Source: Chitinophagales bacterium 33-2
GTDB lineage: Bacteria; Bacteroidota; Bacteroidia; Chitinophagales; Chitinophagaceae
Assembly: GCA_002050435.1 (NCBI GenBank)
Contig: MWYV01000006.1
Span: 62,001-126,000 of the forward strand
Direction: 5' to 3'
DNA length: 64,000 nt
The notes under the pieces are model-generated. The model was not told where the DNA came from, did no database searches, and saw only the letters and a program-made list of their open reading frames with translations. The first letter of the stretch is position 1, and each line of letters begins with the position of its first letter. Positions 48,839 to 57,723 of this stretch are shown piece by piece. The position numbers and the translations under genes were made by a program.

Positions 48839-51442
48839 TTAAAAACGAAGGGTTACACTGGCGAAATAATTCCTGCCATAAGCATAAAAAATGCGTGGGG
48901 GAAACTTGTCAATGTTCACTTTATCGCCAGGTCCTGTGGACGCATCAAAACGTAATTGTTCAAAACCACCCGTTTCAATATCCTGCTGATTGAGGATGTT
49001 ATTTACACCCACATTAAATACCAGGTAGGTTGACTTGTTATTGATCCTGAATGACCTGGGCATACGGTAAGACCATCCACCAAAAAAATCAAGCGTCTGC
49101 GCTGCATCAAATTTTGTCTGGTTAAAAACCCTGTTGTATTCTTCGCCTTTATATTCCAGTCCGCGCACTGCATCATAAGTTCTTCTCAGGGGATTCATGC
49201 TGAGCCAGTTCTGGTCGAAATAATTTCCGGTAAGTGAAACAAACCAGAAGTGGGGTGAGCGGTAAGTAAGACCAAGGCTATAAGCTTCCTGTGGAGTGGA
49301 TGGCACTCTGAAATTTTCAGCATAAATGATCTGCTGTCCCAGAACAGCACTACTATTATCAACCGTAATGATTGCGTTTTGTTTGCTATCAAAATAATAA
49401 CGCCCGAGAGCAGCTGCTGCATTTACCGATAAACCGGGAGCAACAGTTGCTTCAACACCAAATTCACCACCAAAATGCAATTTATCAATACCACTGATCG
49501 CATAATTCACAAGGTTCTGGTAAACGTCATGGTAGAAGGTCATCACATCCATTCCATTTGCGAAACGTGTATAATAACCACTTAAACGCAGTTTAAGTCC
49601 CGGCGCATTCATTACATAACCTGCTTCTGCTGTCTGGATGGTTTCGCTGGTAATATTCTCCTGTGTTGCATTCCTGGTTCTTGGAGAAACATATACATTT
49701 TCAAAATAGGGAGCGCGTGTTACATAGCCGCCTCTCGCATAGATATAATTGCGGCCATCAATTTTATAGGTGGCACCAGCTTTTATTCCATAGTTATTAA
49801 ATACATTTTCTGCTGCCTCCCCTTTAGAATTATCGGGAAAAAGGCCGGTTCTAACATTTCCAACACGCTGAAAACTGGTGTGGGAAAGTTGTCCTGCAAG
49901 AAAGAAATCTACTTTACTGTACCTGAAAACACCCTGAGCCCATGCAGCTGCTTTATTAATATTGATATTATAATCATACCCAAATTTATCGCCCACTTTC
50001 AAGATCCTGTTCGGATTATCGAGGTCATTCTGATTGGCCAGGTTGTTGGCAGGAAAATCTCTTTCTGCAAACTGGTTGAGGTTTACATAAAAATCACCAC
50101 CGAGAAGATCATTCACTCTTTTAAAATAGTGGTTCTTTTGTGTTTGAAATGAAGCACCGGCACTAAGGTCAATGTTTCCCGACAGCCTTGTATTGATTAC
50201 ACTGTTTAGATTCAGTCTTTGTGTATTGACAACTCTTTCTTCAAGAATATACCTCGATCTGTTTCCGCTCACATCATTTCCGGGAGTACCGTTGGCGTCT
50301 TTGATCGTCATAAAACCGTTACGGTTCACTTCATACAAACGCTGCCAGTTGATCTGGCGCAGGTTAATATCATTGCGCATGATTTCAGCCAGGCGGTCGC
50401 CTTGTTCGGGATCGGTTACGCTGGCCCATGTGGAGGTATAGTTGGGGAGGTATCGGTAATAATCAGGGCGTGGGTCAGGAGCATTATACCAGTCCAGTGC
50501 TGTTACATATCTGTCGCCAAAAGAATAACCGGCACCAGTAGTAATGGTTGTATTATTATTAATCCGGAAATCATGGGAAAGAATCATTACCGGCTGATGC
50601 GTATATCCTATACTGGCATTTCTTTTTTGCCCGTTTTGAAAACCCCAGTTGGGATTGTAATAATTCGTTCCTGCAAGGGAAAGCATTTCCTTAACCGAAG
50701 ATCCCTGCCTTCCGTTTTCTGTGGGGGCACCAAACACCGTGAAACTCAAAAGGTGTTTCTGACTGATCTTTTTATCAACGGCGGCAAAATAACTCCAGCC
50801 ATCGTAATGCGTTCCGGGAACGTAACCTTCTTCTGCCCAGCGACGGCTTCCGCTGAAACTGAATGCCCATCCCTTTTTACTTAGTCCGGTGGAATGGGAA
50901 AACATCCAGCGATGCCTATAATTCCTGTTGGCATTTGCATAACTGAAAGAGGTTTGCACGCGCTGGCGGCTCGCACGCGAATCAATATTGGTGTTGCTCC
51001 CGATATCACCAAAAGCAAATGTATTTGTAGTCAATCCAAATGACACATCGCGGTTGCGCATCACATCGTTCAATCCACCCCAAAGGCCATAAGGCGTGAA
51101 ACCATTGTCAAGGTTATCCATCGGAATGCCATTCATATAGGTTCCAAAAAAATCATTGTCATATCCCCTGATCCGGAAACGGAGTGCACTGAAATTGAAA
51201 CTTGCAGCGGAGAAGAACGGGTCACGCCCGGCAGCAAGAACTGAAGAAATATTTTGGCCTCCTCCATCGCCCATATCTGCATCATCAATTGAAATAGTAG
51301 GAATATTATCCTGGATGTTTTGTTTCAATTCATCCAAAAGGGCCGAATCCCGGGCTGGAATAGTATCCACGCGGTTTTTTTCCTGGGCGCCAGCGGTTAG
51401 GCAGGCACACAAAAACACAAGCAGCAGTTTGTTTCTAAGCAT
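48839..51442 (-). CDS. TonB-dependent outer membrane receptor
   Basis: 867 aa. Signal peptide ends TAGAQ (19). Plug domain: ISSVLAAGRDPFFSAASF, then FRIRGYDNDFFGTYMNGIPMDNLDNG. The rest is a 22-strand-type barrel ending FASVTLRF with the terminal Phe that BAM recognises. Unlike many receptors of the phylum it has no N-terminal carboxypeptidase-like regulatory domain. First gene of a minus-strand operon with two DUF5689 lipoproteins and a T9SS protein. Energised uptake of a large or phosphorylated ligand is inferred from the flanking nucleases. Confidence 0.93.
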   Translation of the reverse strand: MLRNKLLLVFLCACLTAGAQEKNRVDTIPARDSALLDELKQNIQDNIPTISIDDADMGDGGGQNISSVLAAGRDPFFSAASFNFSALRFRIRGYDNDFFGTYMNGIPMDNLDNGFTPYGLWGGLNDVMRNRDVSFGLTTNTFAFGDIGSNTNIDSRASRQRVQTSFSYANANRNYRHRWMFSHSTGLSKKGWAFSFSGSRRWAEEGYVPGTHYDGWSYFAAVDKKISQKHLLSFTVFGAPTENGRQGSSVKEMLSLAGTNYYNPNWGFQNGQKRNASIGYTHQPVMILSHDFRINNNTTITTGAGYSFGDRYVTALDWYNAPDPRPDYYRYLPNYTSTWASVTDPEQGDRLAEIMRNDINLRQINWQRLYEVNRNGFMTIKDANGTPGNDVSGNRSRYILEERVVNTQRLNLNSVINTRLSGNIDLSAGASFQTQKNHYFKRVNDLLGGDFYVNLNQFAERDFPANNLANQNDLDNPNRILKVGDKFGYDYNININKAAAWAQGVFRYSKVDFFLAGQLSHTSFQRVGNVRTGLFPDNSKGEAAENVFNNYGIKAGATYKIDGRNYIYARGGYVTRAPYFENVYVSPRTRNATQENITSETIQTAEAGYVMNAPGLKLRLSGYYTRFANGMDVMTFYHDVYQNLVNYAISGIDKLHFGGEFGVEATVAPGLSVNAAAALGRYYFDSKQNAIITVDNSSAVLGQQIIYAENFRVPSTPQEAYSLGLTYRSPHFWFVSLTGNYFDQNWLSMNPLRRTYDAVRGLEYKGEEYNRVFNQTKFDAAQTLDFFGGWSYRMPRSFRINNKSTYLVFNVGVNNILNQQDIETGGFEQLRFDASTGPGDKVNIDKFPPRIFYAYGRNYFASVTLRF

Positions 51443-51463
51443 GAGCTAATTTTAATAGAGGCG

Positions 51464-51471
51464 CAAATTTA
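51464..51471 (-). promoter_or_regulatory. -7 box TAAATTTG of the TonB receptor operon
   Basis: Minus-strand match to TAnnTTTG, 22 bp before the ATG at 51442; no clear -33 TTTG. It is part of the divergent control region 51443-51599. Confidence 0.5.
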
Positions 51472-51568
51472 GTCAGGTATTTGTATTCGGTCGTCTGATT
51501 TTAATAACATCATCTTTTTTTAACCTGCATCCATCCTTTTTATGAAAAGATTCGTCTATGGTTTCCTT

Positions 51569-51576
51569 ATGTTTGC
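51569..51576 (+). promoter_or_regulatory. -7 box TATGTTTG of the divergent nuclease gene
   Basis: Plus-strand match to TAnnTTTG, 24 bp before ATG 51600. The two opposed boxes are about 100 bp apart, leaving room for a shared regulator site that I cannot identify. Confidence 0.5.
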
Positions 51577-51599
51577 GACCAGAATTTTGACAATGATAT

Positions 51600-52644
51600 G
51601 AATAAAATTATCCACCTTTTCCTTTTAATCGTCTTATCCACACAGGTTTTCGGCCAAAATGGCAAACAACAATACAAGGTTGCCATTATTGGGTTTTATA
51701 ACCTGGAAAACTTATTTGATACGATTAATAATCCGGCTATCAACGATGAGGAGTGGCTGCCTTCCGGAATCAGGAATTATAACACTAAAATTTACGAAGA
51801 TAAACTGACCAAACTGGCTACTGTAATTTCCCAGATGGGTGTGGATAAAAATCCGGACGGACCTGCTATCCTGGGTGTTGCTGAAATTGAAAACGATACG
51901 GTGCTCAGAGATCTTGCGGCGCATGCTTTACTGAAAAGGCAGAATTATAGTTTTGTACATTATAATTCCAGAGACGTCCGGGGAATAGATGTTGGCTTGT
52001 TTTACAATCCGAAATATTTTGTCCCGGAGCAAAGCGATAAATTATTCGTTCAATTACCCGGGGGTTCAAAAGATGCCAATTTTACAAGAGATATTCTTTG
52101 GGTGAAGGGAAAACTGGATGGTGAAGACATTCACATATATGTGAACCACTGGCCAAGCCGTGTTGGTGGGGAAGAAAGAAGCCGCCCTGCAAGGGAAGCC
52201 GCTGCGGGCGTCGCCAAAAAACATATTGATTCTATTACCCGTCTCGATCCGATGGCCAAGATCATTTTAATGGGTGATCTGAATGACGACCCGGTGAATA
52301 CCAGTGTGGCCGTTGTATTAAATGCAAGAGGCAAACAAAAAGAAGTGATGAAAGGTGGTTTATTTAACCCCTGGACCGATATGTACAAGTCCGGAGTAGG
52401 CACACTTGCTTACCAGGATTCATGGAATCTTTTCGACCAGATCATTGTTTCTTACCCCTGGCTGAATAAAAACCAAAGCGGATTTTTTTATTTCCAGCCC
52501 TATATTTTCAGTCGTGAATTCATGAAAGAAAACCTGGGCAGGTATAAGGGTTATCCCATGCGCACCTGGGATGGCAATAGTTACCGCGGTGGCTACAGCG
52601 ATCACTTTCCTACCTACCTGGTGATGTTGAAAAAAGCCAACTGA
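51600..52644 (+). CDS. Exported endonuclease/exonuclease/phosphatase (extracellular nuclease-like)
   Basis: 348 aa counted from the ATG given by MNKIIH (first base 51598-51600 region; signal peptide ends FGQ at 20). EEP motifs in order: FYNLENLFD (33-41), VAEIEND with Glu96, VNHWPSR with His184, MGDLNDDP with Asp227 and Asn229, and terminal YSDHFP with Asp335-His336. The order and the NHWPSRxGG block resemble secreted extracellular nucleases rather than ExoIII. No sorting domain, so periplasmic or released. Transcribed divergently from the TonB/DUF5689 operon and followed by a lamin-tail protein, both typical companions. Confidence 0.9.
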
Positions 52645-52887
52645 CCTCATTTTAATTCAACATCAGTTTTTCCATTCTAAGTGGTTAAAACGATTATTGC
52701 ATAAGCGTTTTTACTTAAAGCGAATACGTGTTCCTTCTTTTGAGGTTAATCTCAAATTCCCAAGTTTTTTTTCCCACAGAAAATTAATAATCTGGTAATA
52801 GTTTAGATTATTTCCAATTGATTCTCAACCTATTTTCGCCACCCATCCTTAGAAAGATCATTCTAAATATTTAATCAAAACATTAAA

Positions 52888-55254
52888 ATGAAAAAGTTTT
52901 ACCTGATCTTTCTTTTCGCATTTTTTGGAATCAACGCATCTTCACAGGTCAATCATCTTGTAATCAGCCAGGTTTATGGCGCGGGGGGCAATACGGGCGC
53001 CACCTACAAAAATGATTTTATCGAGATTTTCAATCCAACCACATCTTCGGTAAACCTCACGGGCTGGTCAGTTCAATATGCTAGTGCCACTGGAAGTTCC
53101 TGGGCTGTCACAAGTCTTTCAGGCTCAATTGCGGCTGGAAAGTATTACCTGGTGCAGCAAGCCGGCGGTGCAACCGGTGCCAATATGCCCGCTGCTGATG
53201 CTACGGGAATCACTAATATGAGTAGCACTGCAGGCAAAGTAGCACTGGTAAATTCCACAACAGCACTAACAGGTACCTGTCCTTCCAATTACATCGATCT
53301 GGTTGGATTTGGAACAACAGCCAATTGCTATGAAGGCAGCGGCGCCACCCCTGCACCTTCCGCAATACTGAGTGTTTTCAGGGCTGCCAATGGGTGCACA
53401 GATACGGACAACAATGCTTCAGATTTTTCTGCTGCTACACCAGCACCACGTAACAGCGTCACCACTGCAAATACATGTTCGGTTACCAACGGAATTTCAA
53501 CCGGCAACATCAGCACACCTCCATTTTGTATTGCCGGTGCTGATGTAAATGGAAGTGTAGCGTATGATGCTACCGGTAGTTTTAATACAACATTCACTGC
53601 CTATTTAAGTGACGCAACCGGAGATTTTACCAATGCGGTAAACATCGGTTCAACAACTGTAAACGGCACCAATGCTTCCGGCAATATTGCTTTCGCCATT
53701 CCTGCATCAACGCCATCAGGAAGTGCTTACAGGATCAGAATAACTTCTGATGCACCAGCAGTTACTGGAAGCAGTTCATCATCATTCCAGATCTTTAATG
53801 GTGTTGAAAATGTAACGGGTATTGCTGCTGTAACCAACTCCAATTCATTTAATCTTTCATGGAATAATCCTACTAACTGCTTTGAAGAAGTACTGGTGGT
53901 GGTAAAACAGGGCAGCGCCGTGAGCGGAACGCCTTCCGGTAATGGAACTGCTTATACAGCGGACAATGTTTTTACTGGTGCAGGTTCTGATTTTGATGGA
54001 GGCAAAGTGGTATATAAAGGTAGCGGAACATCGGTTGCAGTAAGCGGTTTAACAGCCGGACAGAATTATTATATAACCCTGTTTTCCCGGAATCAGTCTG
54101 TATGGAGTTCAGGGGTGCTGTATACAATTAATTCACTGGGTGTACTGAATCATCTTGTCATCAGCCAGGTCTTTGGTGGCGGTGGTAATTCCGGAGCACC
54201 TTACTCTCATGACTTTGTTGAATTGTTTAACCCGACAGCAAATGCAATGAACCTTACGGGCTATTCGCTTCAATATACAAGTGCTGCCAACAATACATGG
54301 AGTACCAACAACAACCCGTTGACAGGTTCGATAGGCGCAGGAAAATATTTTCTGGTTCAATTAGGAACTTCTAATGTGAACAATGGCATTGCACTTCCCA
54401 CTCCTGATCAGATTTTCAGTACCAACATTAGTGCAACATCTGGAAAGATCGCCCTTGTTGAATCTACTGTTGCATTAACTGTCAATTGCCCTTCCTCCGA
54501 TACTTTTGTTGATTTAGTGGGCTATGGAACTGCAGATTGTTTTGAAGGTTCAGATCCTGCACCTTCCGCATCAAATACCACTGCCATCTTAAGAAAAAGT
54601 GGTGGTTGTGCAGATGCTGATGATAATGAAAATGATTTTATTACCGCGGTACCTAATCCAAGGAACAGTGTTCATGCAGGCAACCAGTGCAATACAACTA
54701 ATTCACCATTACCAGTACGTTTCAGTGGATTAAAAGCTAAAGAGCAGGGAGCCATGGTCACCATTCAATGGAATAACGAAACAGAAACAGATGTTGCAGA
54801 TTATACCATTGAACGCTCAAATGATGGCAGCAACTATACCGCAATAGGCAGGATCACTGATGTTAAAAACAATGGCGGTTTGAATGCATATAGTTTTACA
54901 GATGTAAAGCCTTCTGCTGCTGATAATTTTTACAGGATCAAAGCCAGGGAACTTGATGGAAAAACGATTTACAGTCTTTCATTAAAAGTGAATTTGCAAA
55001 CAAAGCTTTCCCTGCTGACGCTTTATCCCAATCCTGCTAAAAATGGTCAAGTTAGTGTACAGATACAACAATTACCTGAGGGTTTGTATGCGTTTGTAAT
55101 TTACAATACACAGGGCCAGGTGATGGAAAGAAGAATATTACATCATAATGGCGGATCCCGCACCGAAAATATCAACATGAACCTTCCTAAAGGAATGTAT
55201 CATGTTCAATTAACAGGCGCGATCAATCTTCAGCAAAAACTGGTGATTCAATAA
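52888..55254 (+). CDS. T9SS protein with two lamin-tail domains
   Basis: 788 aa. Signal peptide ends NASSQ (~21). Two lamin-tail (LTD) domains, ~22-195 and ~412-605, with matching openings HLVISQVYGAGGN and HLVISQVFGGGGN, DFIEIFNP/DFVELFNP, and LTGWS/LTGYS. Between them are two immunoglobulin/FN3-like segments; after the second LTD an FN3-like segment (VTIQWNNETETDVADYTIERS) leads to a sorting domain with LYPNPAKNG. LTDs are common in bacterial secreted nucleases, but no nuclease motif is present here, so the protein is probably a scaffold or binder working with the EEP enzyme 243 bp upstream. Confidence 0.9.
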   Translation: MKKFYLIFLFAFFGINASSQVNHLVISQVYGAGGNTGATYKNDFIEIFNPTTSSVNLTGWSVQYASATGSSWAVTSLSGSIAAGKYYLVQQAGGATGANMPAADATGITNMSSTAGKVALVNSTTALTGTCPSNYIDLVGFGTTANCYEGSGATPAPSAILSVFRAANGCTDTDNNASDFSAATPAPRNSVTTANTCSVTNGISTGNISTPPFCIAGADVNGSVAYDATGSFNTTFTAYLSDATGDFTNAVNIGSTTVNGTNASGNIAFAIPASTPSGSAYRIRITSDAPAVTGSSSSSFQIFNGVENVTGIAAVTNSNSFNLSWNNPTNCFEEVLVVVKQGSAVSGTPSGNGTAYTADNVFTGAGSDFDGGKVVYKGSGTSVAVSGLTAGQNYYITLFSRNQSVWSSGVLYTINSLGVLNHLVISQVFGGGGNSGAPYSHDFVELFNPTANAMNLTGYSLQYTSAANNTWSTNNNPLTGSIGAGKYFLVQLGTSNVNNGIALPTPDQIFSTNISATSGKIALVESTVALTVNCPSSDTFVDLVGYGTADCFEGSDPAPSASNTTAILRKSGGCADADDNENDFITAVPNPRNSVHAGNQCNTTNSPLPVRFSGLKAKEQGAMVTIQWNNETETDVADYTIERSNDGSNYTAIGRITDVKNNGGLNAYSFTDVKPSAADNFYRIKARELDGKTIYSLSLKVNLQTKLSLLTLYPNPAKNGQVSVQIQQLPEGLYAFVIYNTQGQVMERRILHHNGGSRTENINMNLPKGMYHVQLTGAINLQQKLVIQ

Positions 55255-55276
55255 ATTTGGAAACATACATTTTATT

Positions 55277-55303
55277 AAAGCTGCCTTCGGGCAGCTTTTT
55301 TTT
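55277..55303 (+). terminator. Terminator after the lamin-tail gene
   Basis: AGCTGCC (55279-55285), UUCG tetraloop, GGCAGCT (55290-55296), then a T run. Lies 25 bp past the stop at 55254. Confidence 0.9.
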
Positions 55304-55486
55304 GTAATTACCACCTGGAATTCGAAGAAAAAAACAACAAAGACCTGTAGTTCATCACCACCCTATTCCTGTGCGAACAAATAATTTTGATTTTATAAGG
55401 CGCCTTCCCCATCCCACAAAAAACCATGGCAAAACATCTTTTCAAGCCAGCATATTGCAAAAAGAAAAGGCCGTAAAATTAATCTC

Positions 55487-56026
55487 ATGCGAAAGAAATT
55501 AGGAATGGTTATGACAGTTGCTTTATTGGTATTTTTTGTTGCCTGGTCGGCTACAGGATCAAAAAAACAAACAGATAACCTGACCTCCAATAAAACCATT
55601 ACAAAAAATGATCAGCCTATTGAAAAACCAACCAGAGAAGGAAACTTCTGGTGCGATAAAGGGCAGATCCTGATTGTTTACTGGAACTTTGATTATTTTA
55701 ATTTCCATCGTCCCAAATACAATTGCGAAAAAGGATTTTCTATTTGCATACAGGATGGATTCTGGGCTCTGAAATGTATAACTGTTTCACCCATTGCCAT
55801 ACTTTACAATGAGAAAGTGAATGTCTGGGGAGAGGTTAAAGAAAATCAGGTGGAATTACATTTCCCGGTTGCGCTGCGTGAACTGGAAGAATATGCTGCA
55901 GAGGACCTGGAAACTTTTAGTGTGGACGCTCCTTTACACTTAAACCGGAATATCAGTTTGAAGCCGGGAAATTATGCTGTAAAAGAAGTGGGCCAGGAAC
56001 TGGTGGTGGTGGTGGACCGGTTGTAA
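55487..56026 (+). CDS. Exported hypothetical protein
   Basis: 179 aa. The N-terminus has one hydrophobic segment (LGMVMTVALLVFFVAWSATG) that may be a signal peptide or anchor. The following ~40 residues are Lys/Thr/Asn-rich linker; the rest is a compact domain with four Cys (in FWCDKG, KYNCEKGF, ICIQDG, LKCITV) and an acidic C-terminal part. I do not recognise a family. A terminator follows directly. Confidence 0.65.
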   Translation: MRKKLGMVMTVALLVFFVAWSATGSKKQTDNLTSNKTITKNDQPIEKPTREGNFWCDKGQILIVYWNFDYFNFHRPKYNCEKGFSICIQDGFWALKCITVSPIAILYNEKVNVWGEVKENQVELHFPVALRELEEYAAEDLETFSVDAPLHLNRNISLKPGNYAVKEVGQELVVVVDRL

Positions 56027-56032
56027 TTAAGC

Positions 56033-56068
56033 AGGCTGACTTAAAATTTTTTGGGTCAGCCTCTTTTT
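56033..56068 (+). terminator. Terminator after the 179-aa hypothetical gene
   Basis: AGGCTGAC (56033-56040) pairs with GTCAGCCT (56055-56062), 14-nt A/T-rich loop, followed by CTTTTT. Starts 7 bp past the stop. Confidence 0.85.
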
Positions 56069-56090
56069 ATGACATGAGTGGGTGAAAAGT

Positions 56091-56158
56091 AGTTGAACGA
56101 TTGTTGAAAGGTGGTTGAACAATTGTTGAATGTTTTTGAATTGAACGGTTGTTAATTC
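56091..56158. repeat. 11-bp-phased TTGAAC repeat, first block
   Basis: GAA words begin at 56095, 56106, 56117 and 56128, exactly 11 bp apart, then lose phase at 56138 and 56143. Confidence 0.85.
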
Positions 56159-56160
56159 AT

Positions 56161-56199
56161 CTCTGTGCTTCCTCTGTGCCGCTGTGCGCTCTGTGGTTC
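56161..56199. repeat. CTCTGTG word repeat
   Basis: CTCTGTGCTTCCTCTGTGCC is followed by GCTGTGCGCTCTGTGGTTC: four [C/G]TGTG words over 39 bp between two TTGAAC blocks. Confidence 0.75.
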
Positions 56200-56210
56200 A
56201 TTCTTTTAAG

Positions 56211-56270
56211 GTTGAACGGTTGTTGAACAATTGTTGAACAGTTGTTGAACAGTTGTTGAACAGTTGTTGA
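56211..56270. repeat. 11-bp-phased TTGAAC repeat, second block
   Basis: GAAC begins at 56214, 56225, 56236, 56247 and 56258, exactly 11 bp apart; unit TTGTTGAACAG. Five units plus a partial one. Confidence 0.95.
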
Positions 56271-56450
56271 TTTAGATACCTTTTAACTTACTTCAGTTGA
56301 ATTATGTTTAAAACCTTAGCGCCTTTGCGGCAAAAAGAACTGTGGTTGACCGGTGGTTGAACAGTTGTTGATGTAGATACCTTTTAACTTACTTCAGGTG
56401 AATTATGGTTTAAACCCTTAGCGCATTTGCGCCTTTGCGGCAAAAGAAAC
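56260..56450. repeat. Duplicated ~85-bp composite unit
   Basis: The unit ACAGTTGTTGATTTAGATAC through GCGGCAAAA (56260-56340) recurs at 56361-56450 with few changes. Each carries TACCTTTTAACTTACTTCAG and a TTAGCG...GCGGCAAAA tail. The second copy has an extra GCGCATTT segment. This spacer (56027-56488) otherwise holds no gene. Confidence 0.85.
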
Positions 56451-56488
56451 TAAACACGTTATAATAATTCAAAATTCAGCTAACCAGA

Positions 56489-56734
56489 TCAGGCAATTTT
56501 GCGATGATCCGCTTCAATTGAATTTAAAAGACTCCAGACCTCGCGGTATTTCTTTTTGTCCAGATTGAGATTCAGCACCACAAATTCTTCTCCCTGGCAG
56601 TTGGCAAGTCCTGTGAGGATCTCGCTTTGGATAAGGGGCATCAATACCATCAGGCTGTTCAGATCAAGGGTTAGCTTTGTATTGAAAGGACTTTCACCCT
56701 GCTTATAGACTATTTCAATCAGTTTTTGGGACAT
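56489..56734 (-). CDS. Small hypothetical protein
   Basis: 81 aa, no signal peptide or membrane segment. Contains a hydrophobic run LDLNSLMVLMPLIQSEILTGL and a charged C-terminal helix (LDKKKYREVWSLLNSIEADHRK). Plausible start ATG 56734 and coding-like composition, but I do not recognise a family. It is isolated between a repeat-rich spacer and the divergent rpsF promoter region. Confidence 0.55.
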   Translation of the reverse strand: MSQKLIEIVYKQGESPFNTKLTLDLNSLMVLMPLIQSEILTGLANCQGEEFVVLNLNLDKKKYREVWSLLNSIEADHRKIA

Positions 56735-57035
56735 AGGATTAATTAGAATACGGAAATCAAGACAAACCTAATATCTAAACCTTTAAAATGCAATGCATGA
56801 CTGAAAAACATCTATTTAAGCATAAAACCTGGTAAATCCCCCCTTGAGGCGTTGTTCCGTCAACCCCTTAATCAATAAAAACCCTTCGCTTTCATAATCT
56901 TCTCCAAAAATGGCCCTGGTAATCTACCTGAATCTGCCTTTTCTCCCCTACCTTTGCGCTCCTTCAAATAAACCTGAACCTCAGAGTCCAGGAATTGGTG
57001 GGCAAACATCTTTTTAATTAAAAAACAACAGGGTA
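56735..57035. other. Divergent spacer and leader of the rpsF operon
   Basis: 301 bp without a gene. It holds the rpsF -7 box at 56949-56956 and an ~80-nt leader to ATG 57036. I cannot identify a defined S6 leader structure in it by eye. Confidence 0.5.
56949..56956 (+). promoter_or_regulatory. -7 box TACCTTTG of the rpsF-rpsR-rplI operon
   Basis: Exact TAnnTTTG match 79 bp before the rpsF ATG; no convincing -33 TTTG. Confidence 0.55.
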
Positions 57036-57392
57036 ATGAACAATTACGAATTGATGGTGATTTTTACCCCTGTGCTTAGCGATGATGAATTTAAAGCGGC
57101 ACAGCGTAAGTACACTGCATTGGTTACCGAAAACGGTGGATCCATTGTAGCGGAAAACCCATGGGGACTGAAATCACTGGCGTACCCGATCCAGAAAAAA
57201 ACCACTGGTTTATACTGGGTTATGGAATTTATTGCGCCATCCGACTTCAATGAGAAGCTGAAGATCCAGCTTCTTCGTGACGAGAGTGTTCTCCGTCACA
57301 TGACTACAAAACTCGACAAATACGCCGTCGAGTACAATAGCAGAAAGAGAAGTGGCGTACCAACAGGAACCGAAAAAATTCAGGAGGCTTAA
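57036..57392 (+). CDS. rpsF: 30S ribosomal protein S6
   Basis: 118 aa. [42 protein letters not shown] and [19 protein letters not shown] are the S6 core. S6 pairs with S18 in the 30S platform, and rpsR follows after 2 bp. First gene of rpsF-rpsR-rplI, the usual bacterial order, without ssb between. Confidence 0.97.
   Translation: MNNYELMVIFTPVLSDDEFKAAQRKYTALVTENGGSIVAENPWGLKSLAYPIQKKTTGLYWVMEFIAPSDFNEKLKIQLLRDESVLRHMTTKLDKYAVEYNSRKRSGVPTGTEKIQEA
57382..57387 (+). promoter_or_regulatory. Strong Shine-Dalgarno AGGAGG before rpsR
   Basis: AGGAGG lies in the last codons of rpsF, 7 nt before the rpsR ATG at 57395. Notable because most genes in this window have no Shine-Dalgarno. Confidence 0.75.
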
Positions 57393-57394
57393 TT

Positions 57395-57661
57395 ATGGCA
57401 CGTCCAAATGAAATTAAATACCTGACCGCCATTAAACAGGAAAAGCGCCCAAAGAAATTTTGTCGCTTTAAAAAATATGGCATCCGCTACATTGATTACA
57501 AAGATATCGAGTTCCTGAAAAAATTTCTGAACGAGCAGGGAAAAATGCTTCCCCGCCGTATCACCGGAAATTCGTTGAAATTTCAGCGTAAAGTAAGTGA
57601 CGCCATTAAAAAGGCTCGTCAGTTGGCTTTGTTACCATATGTAACAGATCTTTTAAAATAA
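57395..57661 (+). CDS. rpsR: 30S ribosomal protein S18
   Basis: 88 aa. [20 protein letters not shown] and the conserved [34 protein letters not shown]. Starts 2 bp after rpsF and has a full AGGAGG. Partner of S6 in the small subunit. Confidence 0.97.
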   Translation: MARPNEIKYLTAIKQEKRPKKFCRFKKYGIRYIDYKDIEFLKKFLNEQGKMLPRRITGNSLKFQRKVSDAIKKARQLALLPYVTDLLK

Positions 57662-57672
57662 ACCACTCTAAT

Positions 57673-57704
57673 CCCGCATTGCGGGTGACAGTCAGTTTTG
57701 CTGA
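57673..57704 (+). promoter_or_regulatory. Two short hairpins between rpsR and rplI
   Basis: CCCGC-ATT-GCGGG (57673-57685) and TCAG-TTTTG-CTGA (about 57692-57704) in the 62-bp gap. No T run follows the first, so a processing or regulatory element rather than a full terminator. Confidence 0.4.
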
Positions 57705-57723
57705 TTGAGTAAAAACAACAACA

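Noticed and set aside
50219-50884. 221-codon plus-strand frame inside the TonB receptor gene
   Set aside because: Antisense shadow of a well-supported receptor; composition is not protein-like and no motif is seen.
56091-56450. CRISPR array
   Set aside because: 11-bp period without 25-40 bp repeats and unique spacers; no cas genes in the window.
56957-57035. S6:S18-binding leader RNA upstream of rpsF
   Set aside because: The leader has a weak CCTG/CAGG hairpin, but I cannot match the known S6 leader structure by eye, so it is not called.
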